The translations under genes were made by a program, and so were the position numbers. A DNA stretch of 64,000 nt from Chloroflexota bacterium. Its GTDB lineage: Bacteria > Chloroflexota > Anaerolineae > Aggregatilineales > J027. Positions 55,796-64,000 of this stretch are shown here, piece by piece. A model generated the notes under the pieces. It did no database searches. It had not been told where the DNA came from and worked only from the letters and a program-made list of their open reading frames with translations. Each line of letters opens with the position of its first letter. The first letter of the stretch is position 1. Where the stretch lies: contig QMIT01000003.1 of the NCBI GenBank assembly GCA_024434115.1, positions 221,282-285,281 of the forward strand. Direction: 5' to 3'.

Positions 55796-57100
55796 ATGAA
55801 ACAACTACGCACTTTCTATATATTGGTCATCACACAAATTCTCTCCCTTGTCGGCAGTCGCATGACGGGCATCGGAATAGGTTTATGGGTTTTTGACCGC
55901 ACTGGCAATACCTCGCCACTATTGATTGCTGCCTTTTTTGCCGAACTCCCCGGCATGGCCCTCGGCAGTTTTACGGGCTTACTGGCTGACCGATGGGAAC
56001 GCCGTCGCGTCATCATATTGGGCGATGTCGGACAAGCCTTCGCTTCTTGTATTTTGTTGACCAGCTTTCTTACCGATTCTTTTGAACTCTGGCATCTCTA
56101 TTTCGCCATGCTGATTCAAGGCACATTTGGCGTCATTCAATCACCTGCCAGCCAAGCGGCCATCACTATGCTTGTACCCGAAACACAGCGTGATCGGGCC
56201 AATGGCATCAAACAAATCGGCTTTCCGTTAGCGGGGGTAGTTGCGCCCGTTCTGGCAGGTTTGGTGTATCGTGGGCTGGGATTAGCGGGGGTCATCGCCG
56301 TTGACCTGACCACCTTCCTCATTGCGATTTTGGTTGTCTCCCAAATGGTCATCCCGCGTCCCGAACCCTCCCAAGAAAGCCAATCTATAGCAACGAGTTT
56401 TTGGCGTGAAATGGCAGGCGGGTGGCTGTTCCTGAAACAGCGCAAAATGCTCTTGCTGATGGTGGTCTATCTCGCCTTTGTCTTCTTTTTAATCAACGGC
56501 CCGCTGGAACTGGCAATTCCCTATTTCAGCACCCTCATAGAAAACGATGCCACTGTTGGAATTTTACTTGGGGTCATGAGTTTGGGTGCATTTGCCGGGG
56601 CATTGACCATTACCATCGCAGGCAGAACACCGCATCGGTTGTATGCCATCCTATTCGGGTATTTTTTACATGGCCTATTTTTGATCGCATTTGGAATCGT
56701 GCGGCATCCCCTGTTGCTTGGGTTGAGCATTTTCGGGGTGATGTTCCCACTGCCGCTCACAGGTGCATTGTTTCATACCCTGCTCCAAACCAAAACGCCT
56801 CCCGATTTACAGGGACGAGTTTTTGCTGTCACCGACCAGTTATTTATGTTGACCACCCCCTTGTCGTTTTTGATTACCGGGGCGTTGGTGGATCAGGTGC
56901 TAGAGCCAGCGGTCAAGGGGGCAGATTGGAAAACAATCGAGCCGTTGGTGGGGAATCAGCGGGGGGCAGGGATGGGCCTTCTTTTTGTGGGCATCGGCCT
57001 CCTAATTGTGATAACCACTTTGGGCATGGCAATACTTCGGAGGATTCGCCAGCTTGAATTCGATTTACCTAGTTATCACGCGGCGGCTGAAGCACGCTAG
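55796..57100 (+). CDS. MFS transporter (MFS_3 / enterobactin-exporter-like)
   Basis: 434-residue permease with about 12 TM segments. Family marks are the N-terminal TRTxxxG-like SRMTGIGIGLWVFDRTGNTSP, the loop motif GLLADRWERRRVIILGDVGQ between TM2 and TM3, and SPASQAAITMLVPETQRDRA. This pattern is typical of small-drug and siderophore exporters of the MFS_3 group. It is divergent from the methyltransferase gene with 75 bases between. Cargo unknown. Confidence 0.88.
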   Translation: MKQLRTFYILVITQILSLVGSRMTGIGIGLWVFDRTGNTSPLLIAAFFAELPGMALGSFTGLLADRWERRRVIILGDVGQAFASCILLTSFLTDSFELWHLYFAMLIQGTFGVIQSPASQAAITMLVPETQRDRANGIKQIGFPLAGVVAPVLAGLVYRGLGLAGVIAVDLTTFLIAILVVSQMVIPRPEPSQESQSIATSFWREMAGGWLFLKQRKMLLLMVVYLAFVFFLINGPLELAIPYFSTLIENDATVGILLGVMSLGAFAGALTITIAGRTPHRLYAILFGYFLHGLFLIAFGIVRHPLLLGLSIFGVMFPLPLTGALFHTLLQTKTPPDLQGRVFAVTDQLFMLTTPLSFLITGALVDQVLEPAVKGADWKTIEPLVGNQRGAGMGLLFVGIGLLIVITTLGMAILRRIRQLEFDLPSYHAAAEAR

Positions 57101-57181
57101 GCAATTGAGATGTTTTGTTATATGATTAGATTGAACCATCGTGAACCTTAGATATTTTTAGATACATGGGATATCGTTGTA

Positions 57182-58477
57182 ATGGACAAATTGCGAGATA
57201 AACCAGTCCCCTATGAAATTTGGGGCAAGGAAGACATTGAACCGAGTGCGCGGGAACAAATGGAGCGGGCTGCTCAACTCTCGGTATCGCAGTTAGGCGC
57301 ATTGATGCCAGACGCACATACGGGTTATGGGCTACCCATCGGCGGTGTGCTGGCGACCAAAGACGCCGTTATTCCCTATGGCGTCGGGGTAGATATTGCC
57401 TGCCGGATGCGTATGACCATCTTTAATGTCCAGCCCTACATCCTCGATCAGAAAAAGGAACGTTTCCGGCGGGCATTGGAAGAAAACACCGTATTTGGTA
57501 CAGGCGGTCAACTTTTCAGCCGTGCCGAACACCCAGTGATGGATGACCCAGCGTGGGGAGAACTCATTCTCGCCAAAAAATTGAAAGCAGAAGCCGCACG
57601 ACAGCTTGGCACGAGTGGGTCGGGCAATCATTTCGTCGAATTCGGCGTACTCAAGGTAAAAGAGGAAATCAATGGCACGGATGACCTGCAAGGCGAGGGG
57701 TCACGCGCCTTTGGCAAAATCCCCCCCGGCACCTATTTAGCCCTGTTGAGTCACAGCGGCAGCCGCCATCTGGGATTTGAACTCGCCAATTACTACACTG
57801 AAATCGCCATGAACATCCACGCCGATCTCCCCAAAGAATATCGGCATTTGGCGTGGCTGGATATGTATGGAGCAGGTGCGGAATATTGGATTGCCATGAA
57901 CCTTGCCGGACGTTATGCCAGCGCCAATCATGCCATCATTCACCAGCGGGTCGCCGACGCAATTGGATTTGACATTTTGGGTGGCATCGAAAATCACCAC
58001 AATTTCGCGTGGAAGGAAACCCATCAAGGGGAAGAACTCATTGTCCACCGCAAAGGCGCAACTCCGGCGGGTTTGGGTGTCTATGGGGTCATTCCCGGCA
58101 CGATGATGACTCCCGGTTTTGTGGTACGTGGCAAAGGCAAACCAGAATCCCTCAACAGTGCGTCACATGGGGCAGGTCGGCGTATGTCCCGACAAGCTGC
58201 CTATAAACGCTTTGAATGGCCGGATGTGCAACAGCGATTGAAAGACGCGGGGGTCGAACTTCTGTCGGGTGGGTTGGATGAAGCCCCCGGCGCGTATAAG
58301 GACATCCGCAAGGTGATGGAAGAGCAAGCGGACTTGGTAGAAATCGTGGCAGAGTTTGCCCCGCGTGTCGTCAAAATGGACCCAGATAAAACATGGCGTC
58401 GGCGTTCTGAAGCAGCGGCCCGTGATAGAAGCGGCAGTAAAGATCGGCGCGACAAAAAAGACAAACGCCGGGACTAA
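57182..58477 (+). CDS. rtcB: RtcB-family RNA ligase
   Basis: 431 residues. RtcB joins 2',3'-cyclic-phosphate and 5'-hydroxyl RNA ends with GTP and Mn. Visible residues are MPDAHTGYGLPIGG, GVDIACRM (Asp and Cys metal ligands; the common form is DIGCGM), SGNHFVEFG and HSGSRHLG (His ligands), ENHHNFAWKE, RKGATPAG, and the His guanylation site in SASHGAGRRMSR. It ends in a highly basic tail (RSGSKDRRDKKDKRRD). No archease gene is nearby. The gene overlaps the convergent methyltransferase by four bases. The substrate could be broken tRNA or mRNA. Confidence 0.92.
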   Translation: MDKLRDKPVPYEIWGKEDIEPSAREQMERAAQLSVSQLGALMPDAHTGYGLPIGGVLATKDAVIPYGVGVDIACRMRMTIFNVQPYILDQKKERFRRALEENTVFGTGGQLFSRAEHPVMDDPAWGELILAKKLKAEAARQLGTSGSGNHFVEFGVLKVKEEINGTDDLQGEGSRAFGKIPPGTYLALLSHSGSRHLGFELANYYTEIAMNIHADLPKEYRHLAWLDMYGAGAEYWIAMNLAGRYASANHAIIHQRVADAIGFDILGGIENHHNFAWKETHQGEELIVHRKGATPAGLGVYGVIPGTMMTPGFVVRGKGKPESLNSASHGAGRRMSRQAAYKRFEWPDVQQRLKDAGVELLSGGLDEAPGAYKDIRKVMEEQADLVEIVAEFAPRVVKMDPDKTWRRRSEAAARDRSGSKDRRDKKDKRRD

Positions 58478-59061
58478 ATTTTGGTCGCCAGCAGCAGTCC
58501 CGTTGACCACATCAGCGGCGTAATCATGACATCCTGACGTTCGATCATATGCTGCAAAAAAATGGCGACCTTGCTGGAATGGTCGTCGGGCCAATTGGGT
58601 TGGGGCAGTAAATCATCTACGATATACAACCCTCCCGGCTTCAATAGGGCAAGGGCCTCATCCAAATAATAAAATTTGCCGGGCCATGTGTCGGCAAAAA
58701 TAAAGTCGAAGGTCTGTCCTTCTTGGCACAATTGGTCAATGAAGGCAGACCCTTCGGAATGAAAAAACTGCACCCGTGTATCACTACTCAGGGCGCGGCG
58801 GGCCACGTTTTGAACCCGCATATCATTGTCTACGGTCAGCAAAGTTGAATTTTCATCCATCCCATCAAGAATCCAACAGGTCGAAACCCCCGTCCCTGTG
58901 CCAAGTTCGAGGAATCTCCCCCCCGGCTTGGAATGTACCAATGTCCGCAGCAGCGAACCCGTCAATGGTTCACTTGCCATGTTGAAATTCAGGCCGAGTG
59001 ACATGGCTTCAATTACGGCCAGTTGTCGGGGTGGATTCATGATGGTGGATGAGGTGTTCAT
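58474..59061 (-). CDS. O-methyltransferase-like class I SAM methyltransferase
   Basis: 195 residues with a clear SAM site, RFLELGTGTGVSTCWIL, followed by LLTVDNDMRVQNVARRAL (acidic end of strand 2), FDFIFADTWPGKFYYLDEAL and LLKPGGLYIVDDLLPQPNW. This is the pattern of the caffeoyl-CoA / catechol O-methyltransferase-like group. Seven bases separate it from the upstream MBL-rhodanese gene, so it is likely co-transcribed. The substrate is unknown. Confidence 0.85.
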   Translation of the reverse strand: MNTSSTIMNPPRQLAVIEAMSLGLNFNMASEPLTGSLLRTLVHSKPGGRFLELGTGTGVSTCWILDGMDENSTLLTVDNDMRVQNVARRALSSDTRVQFFHSEGSAFIDQLCQEGQTFDFIFADTWPGKFYYLDEALALLKPGGLYIVDDLLPQPNWPDDHSSKVAIFLQHMIERQDVMITPLMWSTGLLLATKI

Positions 59062-59068
59062 TATTCAA

Positions 59069-60481
59069 TTAGGCCTTTGTCGTTTCAGGCGCACCGCGTT
59101 CGATAGGCAGACCTGCTTTTTGCCATGCTTCAATCCCGCCTACCAGATTGGTCACATTTTCGAAGCCATATTTTTGCAAAATACTAGCGGCAATCACCGA
59201 GCGCACCCCGGCCTGACAATGCACAATCAACTGTTGGTCGCGTGGCAAAGAATCCAAATTGCGCAGGACGTACCCCAGTGGGATATGAATCGCATTCCGC
59301 AAATGGGCTGCTTCATACTCACTCCACCAACGCACGTCAATGACCGTAGTATCACTTTGACGTTGGGCAAGTTCTTGTGCCGTGATCTGTGGAATGACCT
59401 GTGGGCCGTTTGCTAAATCGGTTGAGGCAATCCCCACAATATTATCCACGCCGACGGCTCGCAACTGGCGTACTAAACGATCCGCTTCCCAACCCGCCAC
59501 CATCAAGACAACGGGCTTGCTGAAATCCACTAGCCATCCAACATAAGTATTGAAGTTATTGCTGGTTGCTGGAATGTTGATGGCATTACGGAGATGGCCT
59601 TCCGCAAAAACCTCACTGGGGCGACTGTCTATCACTAGTGCGTCCGATTGCAGCCATTCATCCAATTCAGCGCGATTCAATTGTACAGGTACAGGTAAAT
59701 CTTTGAGCAGGGTGGGGCCAACTTTGTTGACATGTTTCATCCGCGCGAAATAAAACGGCGGTTCGGGCTGCTCATCCAACAGCCAATTCACAAAATCATC
59801 TTCATTGGAAATATGAAAAGAGGGGTTAAAGCGTTTTTCATAGCCCAGCGTGCTAGAGGGAATCGCTCCCAACCCTTTCCCACAGGCACTTCCCGCGCCA
59901 TGCCCCGGCCAAATTTGCAGATAATCCGGCATGGTCTTGAGTCGCTGAATGTTATGGAACTGCTGGCGTGCGCCGGGGACTTTTGTGCCTTTCACGCCTG
60001 CCGCTTCTTCCAACAAATCGGGCCGACCCAATGATCCCACAAACAGCAAATCACCTGTAAAAATCCCCATTGGCTCATCGGCAGAAGCGGTATCGGTGAT
60101 TTGAAACACGAGATGTTCAGGCGTGTGACCGGGGGTATGGATGGCGGTGATTTTGATATTGCCCAACTGCCATGTATCGCCATCATGCAGCAAGACGGTG
60201 TTGGCATCTACAAACTGATATTTCCAATCCACAGTGCCCATGTCACTGAGATAAAGAGTGGCCCCGGTCTGAAAGGCCAATTCACGGCTACCGCTGACAA
60301 AATCGGCATGGATGTGTGTTTCCGTTACTTGGGTAATGCGGAGACCCTCTTCGTCGGCAACTTTCAGATAGGGGGTCACGTCACGGGCGGGGTCAATGAC
60401 AATCGCCTCCCCAGTGGCCTGACAGCCAATCATATAAGCGGCTTGGGCCAGTGGTTTATCATAAAAATATTTGAGAAGCAT
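59069..60481 (-). CDS. MBL-fold / double rhodanese sulfur-transfer protein
   Basis: 470 residues. The N-terminal MBL domain (about 1-250) has THIHADFVSGSREL (the HxHxDH motif ends in Phe, as in part of this subfamily), HTPGHTPEHL, GDLLFVGSLGRPDL and WPGHGAGSACGKGLG. It resembles persulfide dioxygenases (ETHE1/BaxA-like). Two rhodanese domains follow (about 265-360 and 370-462). The second has an active loop CQAGVRS. The first lacks the Cys (LMVAGWEADRL). The likely role is persulfide or thiosulfate handling. It lies 25 bases downstream of the small gene at 60507. Confidence 0.88.
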   Translation of the reverse strand: MLLKYFYDKPLAQAAYMIGCQATGEAIVIDPARDVTPYLKVADEEGLRITQVTETHIHADFVSGSRELAFQTGATLYLSDMGTVDWKYQFVDANTVLLHDGDTWQLGNIKITAIHTPGHTPEHLVFQITDTASADEPMGIFTGDLLFVGSLGRPDLLEEAAGVKGTKVPGARQQFHNIQRLKTMPDYLQIWPGHGAGSACGKGLGAIPSSTLGYEKRFNPSFHISNEDDFVNWLLDEQPEPPFYFARMKHVNKVGPTLLKDLPVPVQLNRAELDEWLQSDALVIDSRPSEVFAEGHLRNAINIPATSNNFNTYVGWLVDFSKPVVLMVAGWEADRLVRQLRAVGVDNIVGIASTDLANGPQVIPQITAQELAQRQSDTTVIDVRWWSEYEAAHLRNAIHIPLGYVLRNLDSLPRDQQLIVHCQAGVRSVIAASILQKYGFENVTNLVGGIEAWQKAGLPIERGAPETTKA

Positions 60482-60506
60482 GGAATTCCTTTTTTGTTAC
60501 GGTACG

Positions 60507-60776
60507 CTAGGCTTTTTCGTAGGTCTCGACAACCTTCAAGGCCGCCTCATATTCAGGGCTGCCCTCGGCTGCTGTATCTAACACCTTTGTCGCAGCAAGG
60601 TATTGCTCCATTGTGATTTCAGTGCGGGGCTGCTTCTTAATTTGGGCTGCGGAAAGATCTATCATCTCTTGAGGAGTCATCTCACCCAGTTCTTTCGTCA
60701 CGGCTTCAATATCGGTATTGGCGAGGCTGCCTTTTTCCTCAAGCATCTTCATCAATTTGTCAAAAGTGGCACTCAT
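60507..60776 (-). CDS. Small helical protein of unknown function
   Basis: 89 residues from the ATG at 60776, which has AGGGAG nine bases upstream. A longer frame to 60827 has no ribosome site. The protein is acidic and predicted largely helical (FDKLMKMLEEKGS, TKELGEMTPQEMIDLSAAQI, EYEAALKVVETYEKA), with no Cys and no TM segment. I do not recognise a family. It is the first gene of the transcript that continues with the MBL-rhodanese protein after 25 bases, so a partner or regulator role in sulfur transfer is possible. Confidence 0.75.
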   Translation of the reverse strand: MSATFDKLMKMLEEKGSLANTDIEAVTKELGEMTPQEMIDLSAAQIKKQPRTEITMEQYLAATKVLDTAAEGSPEYEAALKVVETYEKA

Positions 60777-60892
60777 CGTTGTTATCTCCCTGATGGCAGC
60801 AAGGTAGTAATTTCCGTGCGAAGGCAAGATATTGTTTTTCCATTATAACGAATGTCGCCCCCGTGACACTCTCCGAAATTTTCAAAATCGCC

Positions 60893-60898
60893 TATAAT
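60893..60898 (+). promoter_or_regulatory. Candidate -10 element
   Basis: A perfect TATAAT lies 39 bases before the ATG of the four-TM protein gene, in the divergent gap. No good -35 is seen 16-18 bases upstream. Confidence 0.35.
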
Positions 60899-60936
60899 TC
60901 AACTACTGCGTATCTGCGAGGAGAATTTTTGTTGCC

Positions 60937-61509
60937 ATGAGTGAGCCATTTCGTTCCCGTCCACGTGTCACCCGACCAACGTCAAAGCCAGCCGAAGCCC
61001 AACCCCCTCGACCAGCCGACGAGGAAATCATCGAAGGGGTGATTGAGGAAGAACGCAGCGTTGTGCCGTTCGATCCTGCGGTGTCGCAGCAGGAGCAGCA
61101 GCGGGCACAATATTATGAATATCTGGCCCGCGAAGAAGAACATGAGGACACCCGCACTGGCTTATTAAGCAAAATTGCCGCACCGGGCCTATTTCTCGTC
61201 GCGTTGGCACTGGTCGTTGGTGGGATTTTCTTCACCCTGCTGAATATAGCGGAACTACCCAGTATCATCACCCGTTGGTGGCCTACCATCGTCCTGTTTA
61301 TTTCGCTCTTTTGGTCGCTATCCGCCCTCAATCGTCGCAATGCCGCCGCATTTCTAGGTGGGGCAGGTGCAGCCGGATTAAGTATCAGCCTATTGCTAAA
61401 TGCTCAAGAAATAGCCAGCTTTGGCGAAACCTTCGTCGGCCTCATCCTCATTGCGATTGGCACGGGTGTCATTATGCGTGGTCTGCTGCTGCGACAGGCA
61501 ACGGCCTGA
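60937..61509 (+). CDS. Four-TM membrane protein of unknown function
   Basis: 190 residues. An N-terminal cytoplasmic region of about 80 residues is Pro/Arg then Glu-rich (SRPRVTRPTSKPAEA, EEIIEGVIEEERSVV). Four TM segments follow: GLFLVALALVVGGIFFTL, WWPTIVLFISLFWSL, FLGGAGAAGLSISLLLNA and FVGLILIAIGTGVIMRGLLL. I do not recognise a named family. The TM3-TM4 part is reminiscent of small DUF-type stress membrane proteins. A GAGGAG site is 13 bases upstream of the ATG, longer than ideal. The ABC exporter pair follows after a gap of 163 bases, so it may have its own transcript. Confidence 0.78.
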   Translation: MSEPFRSRPRVTRPTSKPAEAQPPRPADEEIIEGVIEEERSVVPFDPAVSQQEQQRAQYYEYLAREEEHEDTRTGLLSKIAAPGLFLVALALVVGGIFFTLLNIAELPSIITRWWPTIVLFISLFWSLSALNRRNAAAFLGGAGAAGLSISLLLNAQEIASFGETFVGLILIAIGTGVIMRGLLLRQATA

Positions 61510-61596
61510 CCTATAATCCTCGCAATTTGAAATATTTTGAATTGCAGACGGCTCACAAAGGTCTATTTTCACCTTTCTTTTCCCAACTCCGTGTGA

Positions 61597-61602
61597 TATA
61601 AT
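61597..61602 (+). promoter_or_regulatory. Candidate -10 element of ABC exporter operon
   Basis: A perfect TATAAT lies 71 bases before the chosen GTG start at 61673, in a gap with no coding frame. The matching -35 is poor (TTTCTT, 17 bases upstream), so this is only a candidate. Confidence 0.35.
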
Positions 61603-61672
61603 CGCTTGGATGTTCTAGTAATCCCCATTGTCATCCTCAACCACTCAATTCACATGCTTGCAGGAGTGTCTT

Positions 61673-63466
61673 GTGCAATCCAAAAGCGAGTTCACCGTTC
61701 AAAATGCCTATCCCTATAATCAAGCCAGCCCCCTTCGCTGGATCGTCTCTCATATTTGGCGTTACAAGCCCTTGTTTCTCTCTACACCATTCTTCTATAT
61801 CTTCAGCCACCTGATGTACGCGGGTGCGCCTGTCCTGATTGGTCATGCCGCCGACATCCTCATTGATGGTGGAACCCAAAAAGCACTCTTATGGGCATCA
61901 CTCGGCATCTTGGCAATGCTGGTCGCCGATGGTATTTCCAATCTCACAGGTGCGCTCTGTATGGAAAACCTTGCCCAAAAAGTCGAACGGGATGCACGTG
62001 AGGAACTTTACACCAGCTTACTCGGTAAAAGCCAAGTATTTCATGACCGTCAGCGTGTCGGCGACATTATGGCCCGTACCACTGATGATGTGCGCCAACT
62101 CAACGTGATGATTAGCCCCGGCATATTTTTTATCTACGAAACGGTGATGGGCTTTGTCATTCCAATTACATTCATGGTTGGCATCAAATGGCAGTTGCTC
62201 CTTGTACCCGGCATTTTTGTGTTAACCTACATTCTCTCCGTGCGTGAATATGTGGGGCGTCTCAATCCGGTCATTTCACGCCAGCACGACGAGTTTGGTG
62301 CGATGAATGCGGGCTTGGAAGAAAGTATTTCCGGCATTGTCACCGTCAAAGCCAGCACACAGGAAGCATTTGAGCGTGGTAAGTTTCGGGCCAATGCACG
62401 CAAATTTCGCAACTCCTATGTGCAGCAGGGGCGTATTGAAGCGGGCTATCTGCCGATGCTGCTCTACGGTATTGCGGTGGGGTTGACCTTCCTCCATGCG
62501 CTGATTTTGTATCGGCAGGGCAGCCTTGAAATTGGCGGCATTATCGCCGTGATGGGTCTCATGAATGTCCTACGCTGGCCCACCTTTGTCTCGCTCTTCT
62601 CACTCTCGCTGCTGCAAAATGGTCTGGCGAGTGGGCGACGTATTCTTGAGATCATCAAAGCCGAAACCGACCTTGATGAAAACGCGGGCGGGCATACCAG
62701 CGACGTGCAAGGCACAATCGTGTTTGAAGGTGTCAGCTTTGCTTTTGGGGATAACACCGTCCTCCAAAATATCTCGTTCAGCATTCAACCGGGTGAGACA
62801 GTAGCGATTGTGGGCCAAACCGGGGGCGGTAAAACAACGCTGACCCAATTGGTCAACCGTACCTATGATGTCACAAGCGGACGTATTTTGATTGATGGGG
62901 TGGATGTACGGGATTGGAATTTGACCGCCCTGCGCTCCCAAATCTCCAAGATCGAGCAGGATGTGTTCCTGTTTTCACGCACCATTGCGGAGAACATTGC
63001 GTTTGGCAACCCCGAAGCCACGCAGGAACAGATCGAGCAGGCCGCCCGTGAAGCCCAAGCGCATGATTTTATTATGTCGTTTACGGAGGGGTATCAAACC
63101 AAAGTGGGCGAACGCGGGGTCACGTTATCGGGTGGTCAGCGCCAACGCATCGCCCTTGCCCGTGCTTTTCTGAGCAACCCACGCATCCTGATTTTGGACG
63201 ATTCGACCAGCGCGATTGACAGTGCCACCGAAGATGAAATCCAGAAAGCTATCCGTCGCGCCCAACAAGGCCGTACCACCTTGCTCATTACACACCGCCT
63301 ATCCCAAATTCGTTGGGCCAACCACATTTTGGTGCTGGATAAAGGGCAATTGGTCGCCAGCGGATCCCACGAGGAACTGCTGAGTACCTCTATGCACTAT
63401 CGCCGTATTTTTGCGCGTTACGACATGGCACTGCCACCACTGGAAAATCTGGCACAGGCTGTTTAA
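61673..63466 (+). CDS. ABC exporter half-transporter with non-canonical Walker B
   Basis: 597 residues from the GTG at 61673, chosen because AGGAG is six bases upstream. A TTG at 61628 in frame lacks a ribosome site. Six TM segments lie at about 25-320. The nucleotide-binding domain has IVGQTGGGKTTLTQLVNR (Walker A), LSGGQRQRIALARAFL (signature) and ILILDDSTSAID (Walker B). The catalytic Glu is Asp here, as in the degenerate half of heterodimeric exporters. The switch His is in LLITHRLSQI. The partner half follows 15 bases later. Substrate unknown: lipid, drug or peptide export are all possible. Confidence 0.9.
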   Translation: MQSKSEFTVQNAYPYNQASPLRWIVSHIWRYKPLFLSTPFFYIFSHLMYAGAPVLIGHAADILIDGGTQKALLWASLGILAMLVADGISNLTGALCMENLAQKVERDAREELYTSLLGKSQVFHDRQRVGDIMARTTDDVRQLNVMISPGIFFIYETVMGFVIPITFMVGIKWQLLLVPGIFVLTYILSVREYVGRLNPVISRQHDEFGAMNAGLEESISGIVTVKASTQEAFERGKFRANARKFRNSYVQQGRIEAGYLPMLLYGIAVGLTFLHALILYRQGSLEIGGIIAVMGLMNVLRWPTFVSLFSLSLLQNGLASGRRILEIIKAETDLDENAGGHTSDVQGTIVFEGVSFAFGDNTVLQNISFSIQPGETVAIVGQTGGGKTTLTQLVNRTYDVTSGRILIDGVDVRDWNLTALRSQISKIEQDVFLFSRTIAENIAFGNPEATQEQIEQAAREAQAHDFIMSFTEGYQTKVGERGVTLSGGQRQRIALARAFLSNPRILILDDSTSAIDSATEDEIQKAIRRAQQGRTTLLITHRLSQIRWANHILVLDKGQLVASGSHEELLSTSMHYRRIFARYDMALPPLENLAQAV

Positions 63467-63481
63467 GGGAGAATGTGAAAC

Positions 63482-64000
63482 ATGGGCTTTATTCTGGACG
63501 GGCTAGAAGCCGAAGAATATGACCGCAGTTATAATGACCGCCAGTTGGTCAGACGCATTGTGGCCTATTTTCGCCCCGAACGCTGGCGCATGGTGGGTGT
63601 GTCGGTAGTCATTCTGCTGTCATCTCTTTTCTCAACGTTGCTGCCAATTTACATTTCGCGGGTCATTGATGATTTAGACCGCGACATTACGGATGCCGAT
63701 TTGACCACAATCGCTATCATCGTGACAGTTTTGGGCATCCTTGCGTGGGCATTTAACGCCATCCGGCAGTGGTATTCATCCGAGGCAGTGGGGAATGTGG
63801 TATTACGACTGCGCGAACATGCCTTTGATGCGATATTGGCCCGCGATCTATCCTTTTATGATACCTACCCCTCCGGCAAAATCGTTAGCCGCGTCACTTC
63901 GGATTCGCAAGCCTTCGCCGATGTAGTCATGTTGGTGATGAATCTGCTTAGTCAGCTTTTGTTGATTGTGCTGCTGATCGGGTATCTATTCCTTGTCAGC
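63482..64000 (+). CDS. ABC exporter half-transporter (partial; continues beyond window)
   Basis: The first 173 codons, in frame to the window edge. A GGGAGAATG ribosome site precedes the ATG. The visible part is the N-terminal membrane domain: a cytoplasmic stretch, TM segments around VVILLSSLFSTLLPIYISRV, IAIIVTVLGILAWAFNAI and VMNLLSQLLLIVLLIGYLFL, and the intracellular loop LSFYDTYPSGKIVSRVTSD, where exporters touch the ATPase. It sits 15 bases after the half-transporter with the degenerate Walker B, so it should supply the canonical site. That part is outside the window. Confidence 0.87.
   Translation, partial: MGFILDGLEAEEYDRSYNDRQLVRRIVAYFRPERWRMVGVSVVILLSSLFSTLLPIYISRVIDDLDRDITDADLTTIAIIVTVLGILAWAFNAIRQWYSSEAVGNVVLRLREHAFDAILARDLSFYDTYPSGKIVSRVTSDSQAFADVVMLVMNLLSQLLLIVLLIGYLFLVS

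Overview
The window looks like chromosomal DNA of a Chloroflexota bacterium, most likely an Anaerolineae-type lineage. This is inferred from gene content, because there is no rRNA to confirm it. The clues are a very large YYY-motif (DUF2298 / Chlor_Arch_YYY) membrane protein fused to a GT39-like glycosyltransferase, a giant kinase-STAND-WD40 protein, a PrsW-type membrane protease and a base composition close to 50% GC. Coding density is very high. I count 47 protein genes, two of them cut by the window edges. No gap exceeds about 220 bases, and many neighbours overlap as ATGA. I found no tRNA, rRNA, CRISPR array, insertion sequence or phage gene, and no recognisable DNA-binding transcription factor.

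Region 1 (1-14 kb) is a sugar-acid catabolic island made of two divergent operons. The leftward one (8576 to 1) holds two SDRs, two Gfo/Idh/MocA oxidoreductases, an enolase-superfamily sugar-acid dehydratase, an AraD1-type FAH-fold dehydratase, a dual-specificity phosphatase, a ThuA protein, an LLM flavin oxidoreductase and a degenerate metallo-hydrolase. The rightward one (8653 to 14036) holds a second FAH-fold enzyme, a YjhG/YagF-type sugar-acid dehydratase, a 2,5-dioxovalerate-type aldehyde dehydrogenase and an aldo/keto reductase. Together they supply most of a non-phosphorylative (Weimberg-like) route from an aldopentose to 2-oxoglutarate.

Region 2 (14-38.5 kb) holds a PrsW protease fused to a cyclic-nucleotide-binding-like domain, then PEP carboxylase, a TrmA/RlmD-family RNA methyltransferase, an N-formylglutamate-amidohydrolase-like protein and FolC. 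After these come a secreted tandem esterase, a GT39 enzyme with a PA14-like domain, the giant YYY protein with a coupled phosphoesterase, and a 2144-residue kinase-STAND-WD40 protein with 21 countable blades (three times seven).

Region 3 (38.6-50 kb) starts with CoaX and continues with a reductive pyrimidine (or related cyclic amide) degradation set: aminotransferase, dihydropyrimidinase, LLM oxidoreductase and CoA-acylating semialdehyde dehydrogenase. It is divergent from a four-gene NMT1/THI5-like ABC importer. One of the importer permeases carries a duplicated membrane module at its N-terminus.

Region 4 (50-64 kb) is mostly housekeeping and accessory genes: a TfoX-like protein, CoaBC, a two-gene ThrE-type exporter, a second Ser/Thr kinase, methyltransferases, an MFS exporter, RtcB, an MBL-rhodanese protein with a small helical partner, a four-TM protein, and a pair of ABC exporter half-transporters, the second cut by the window end.
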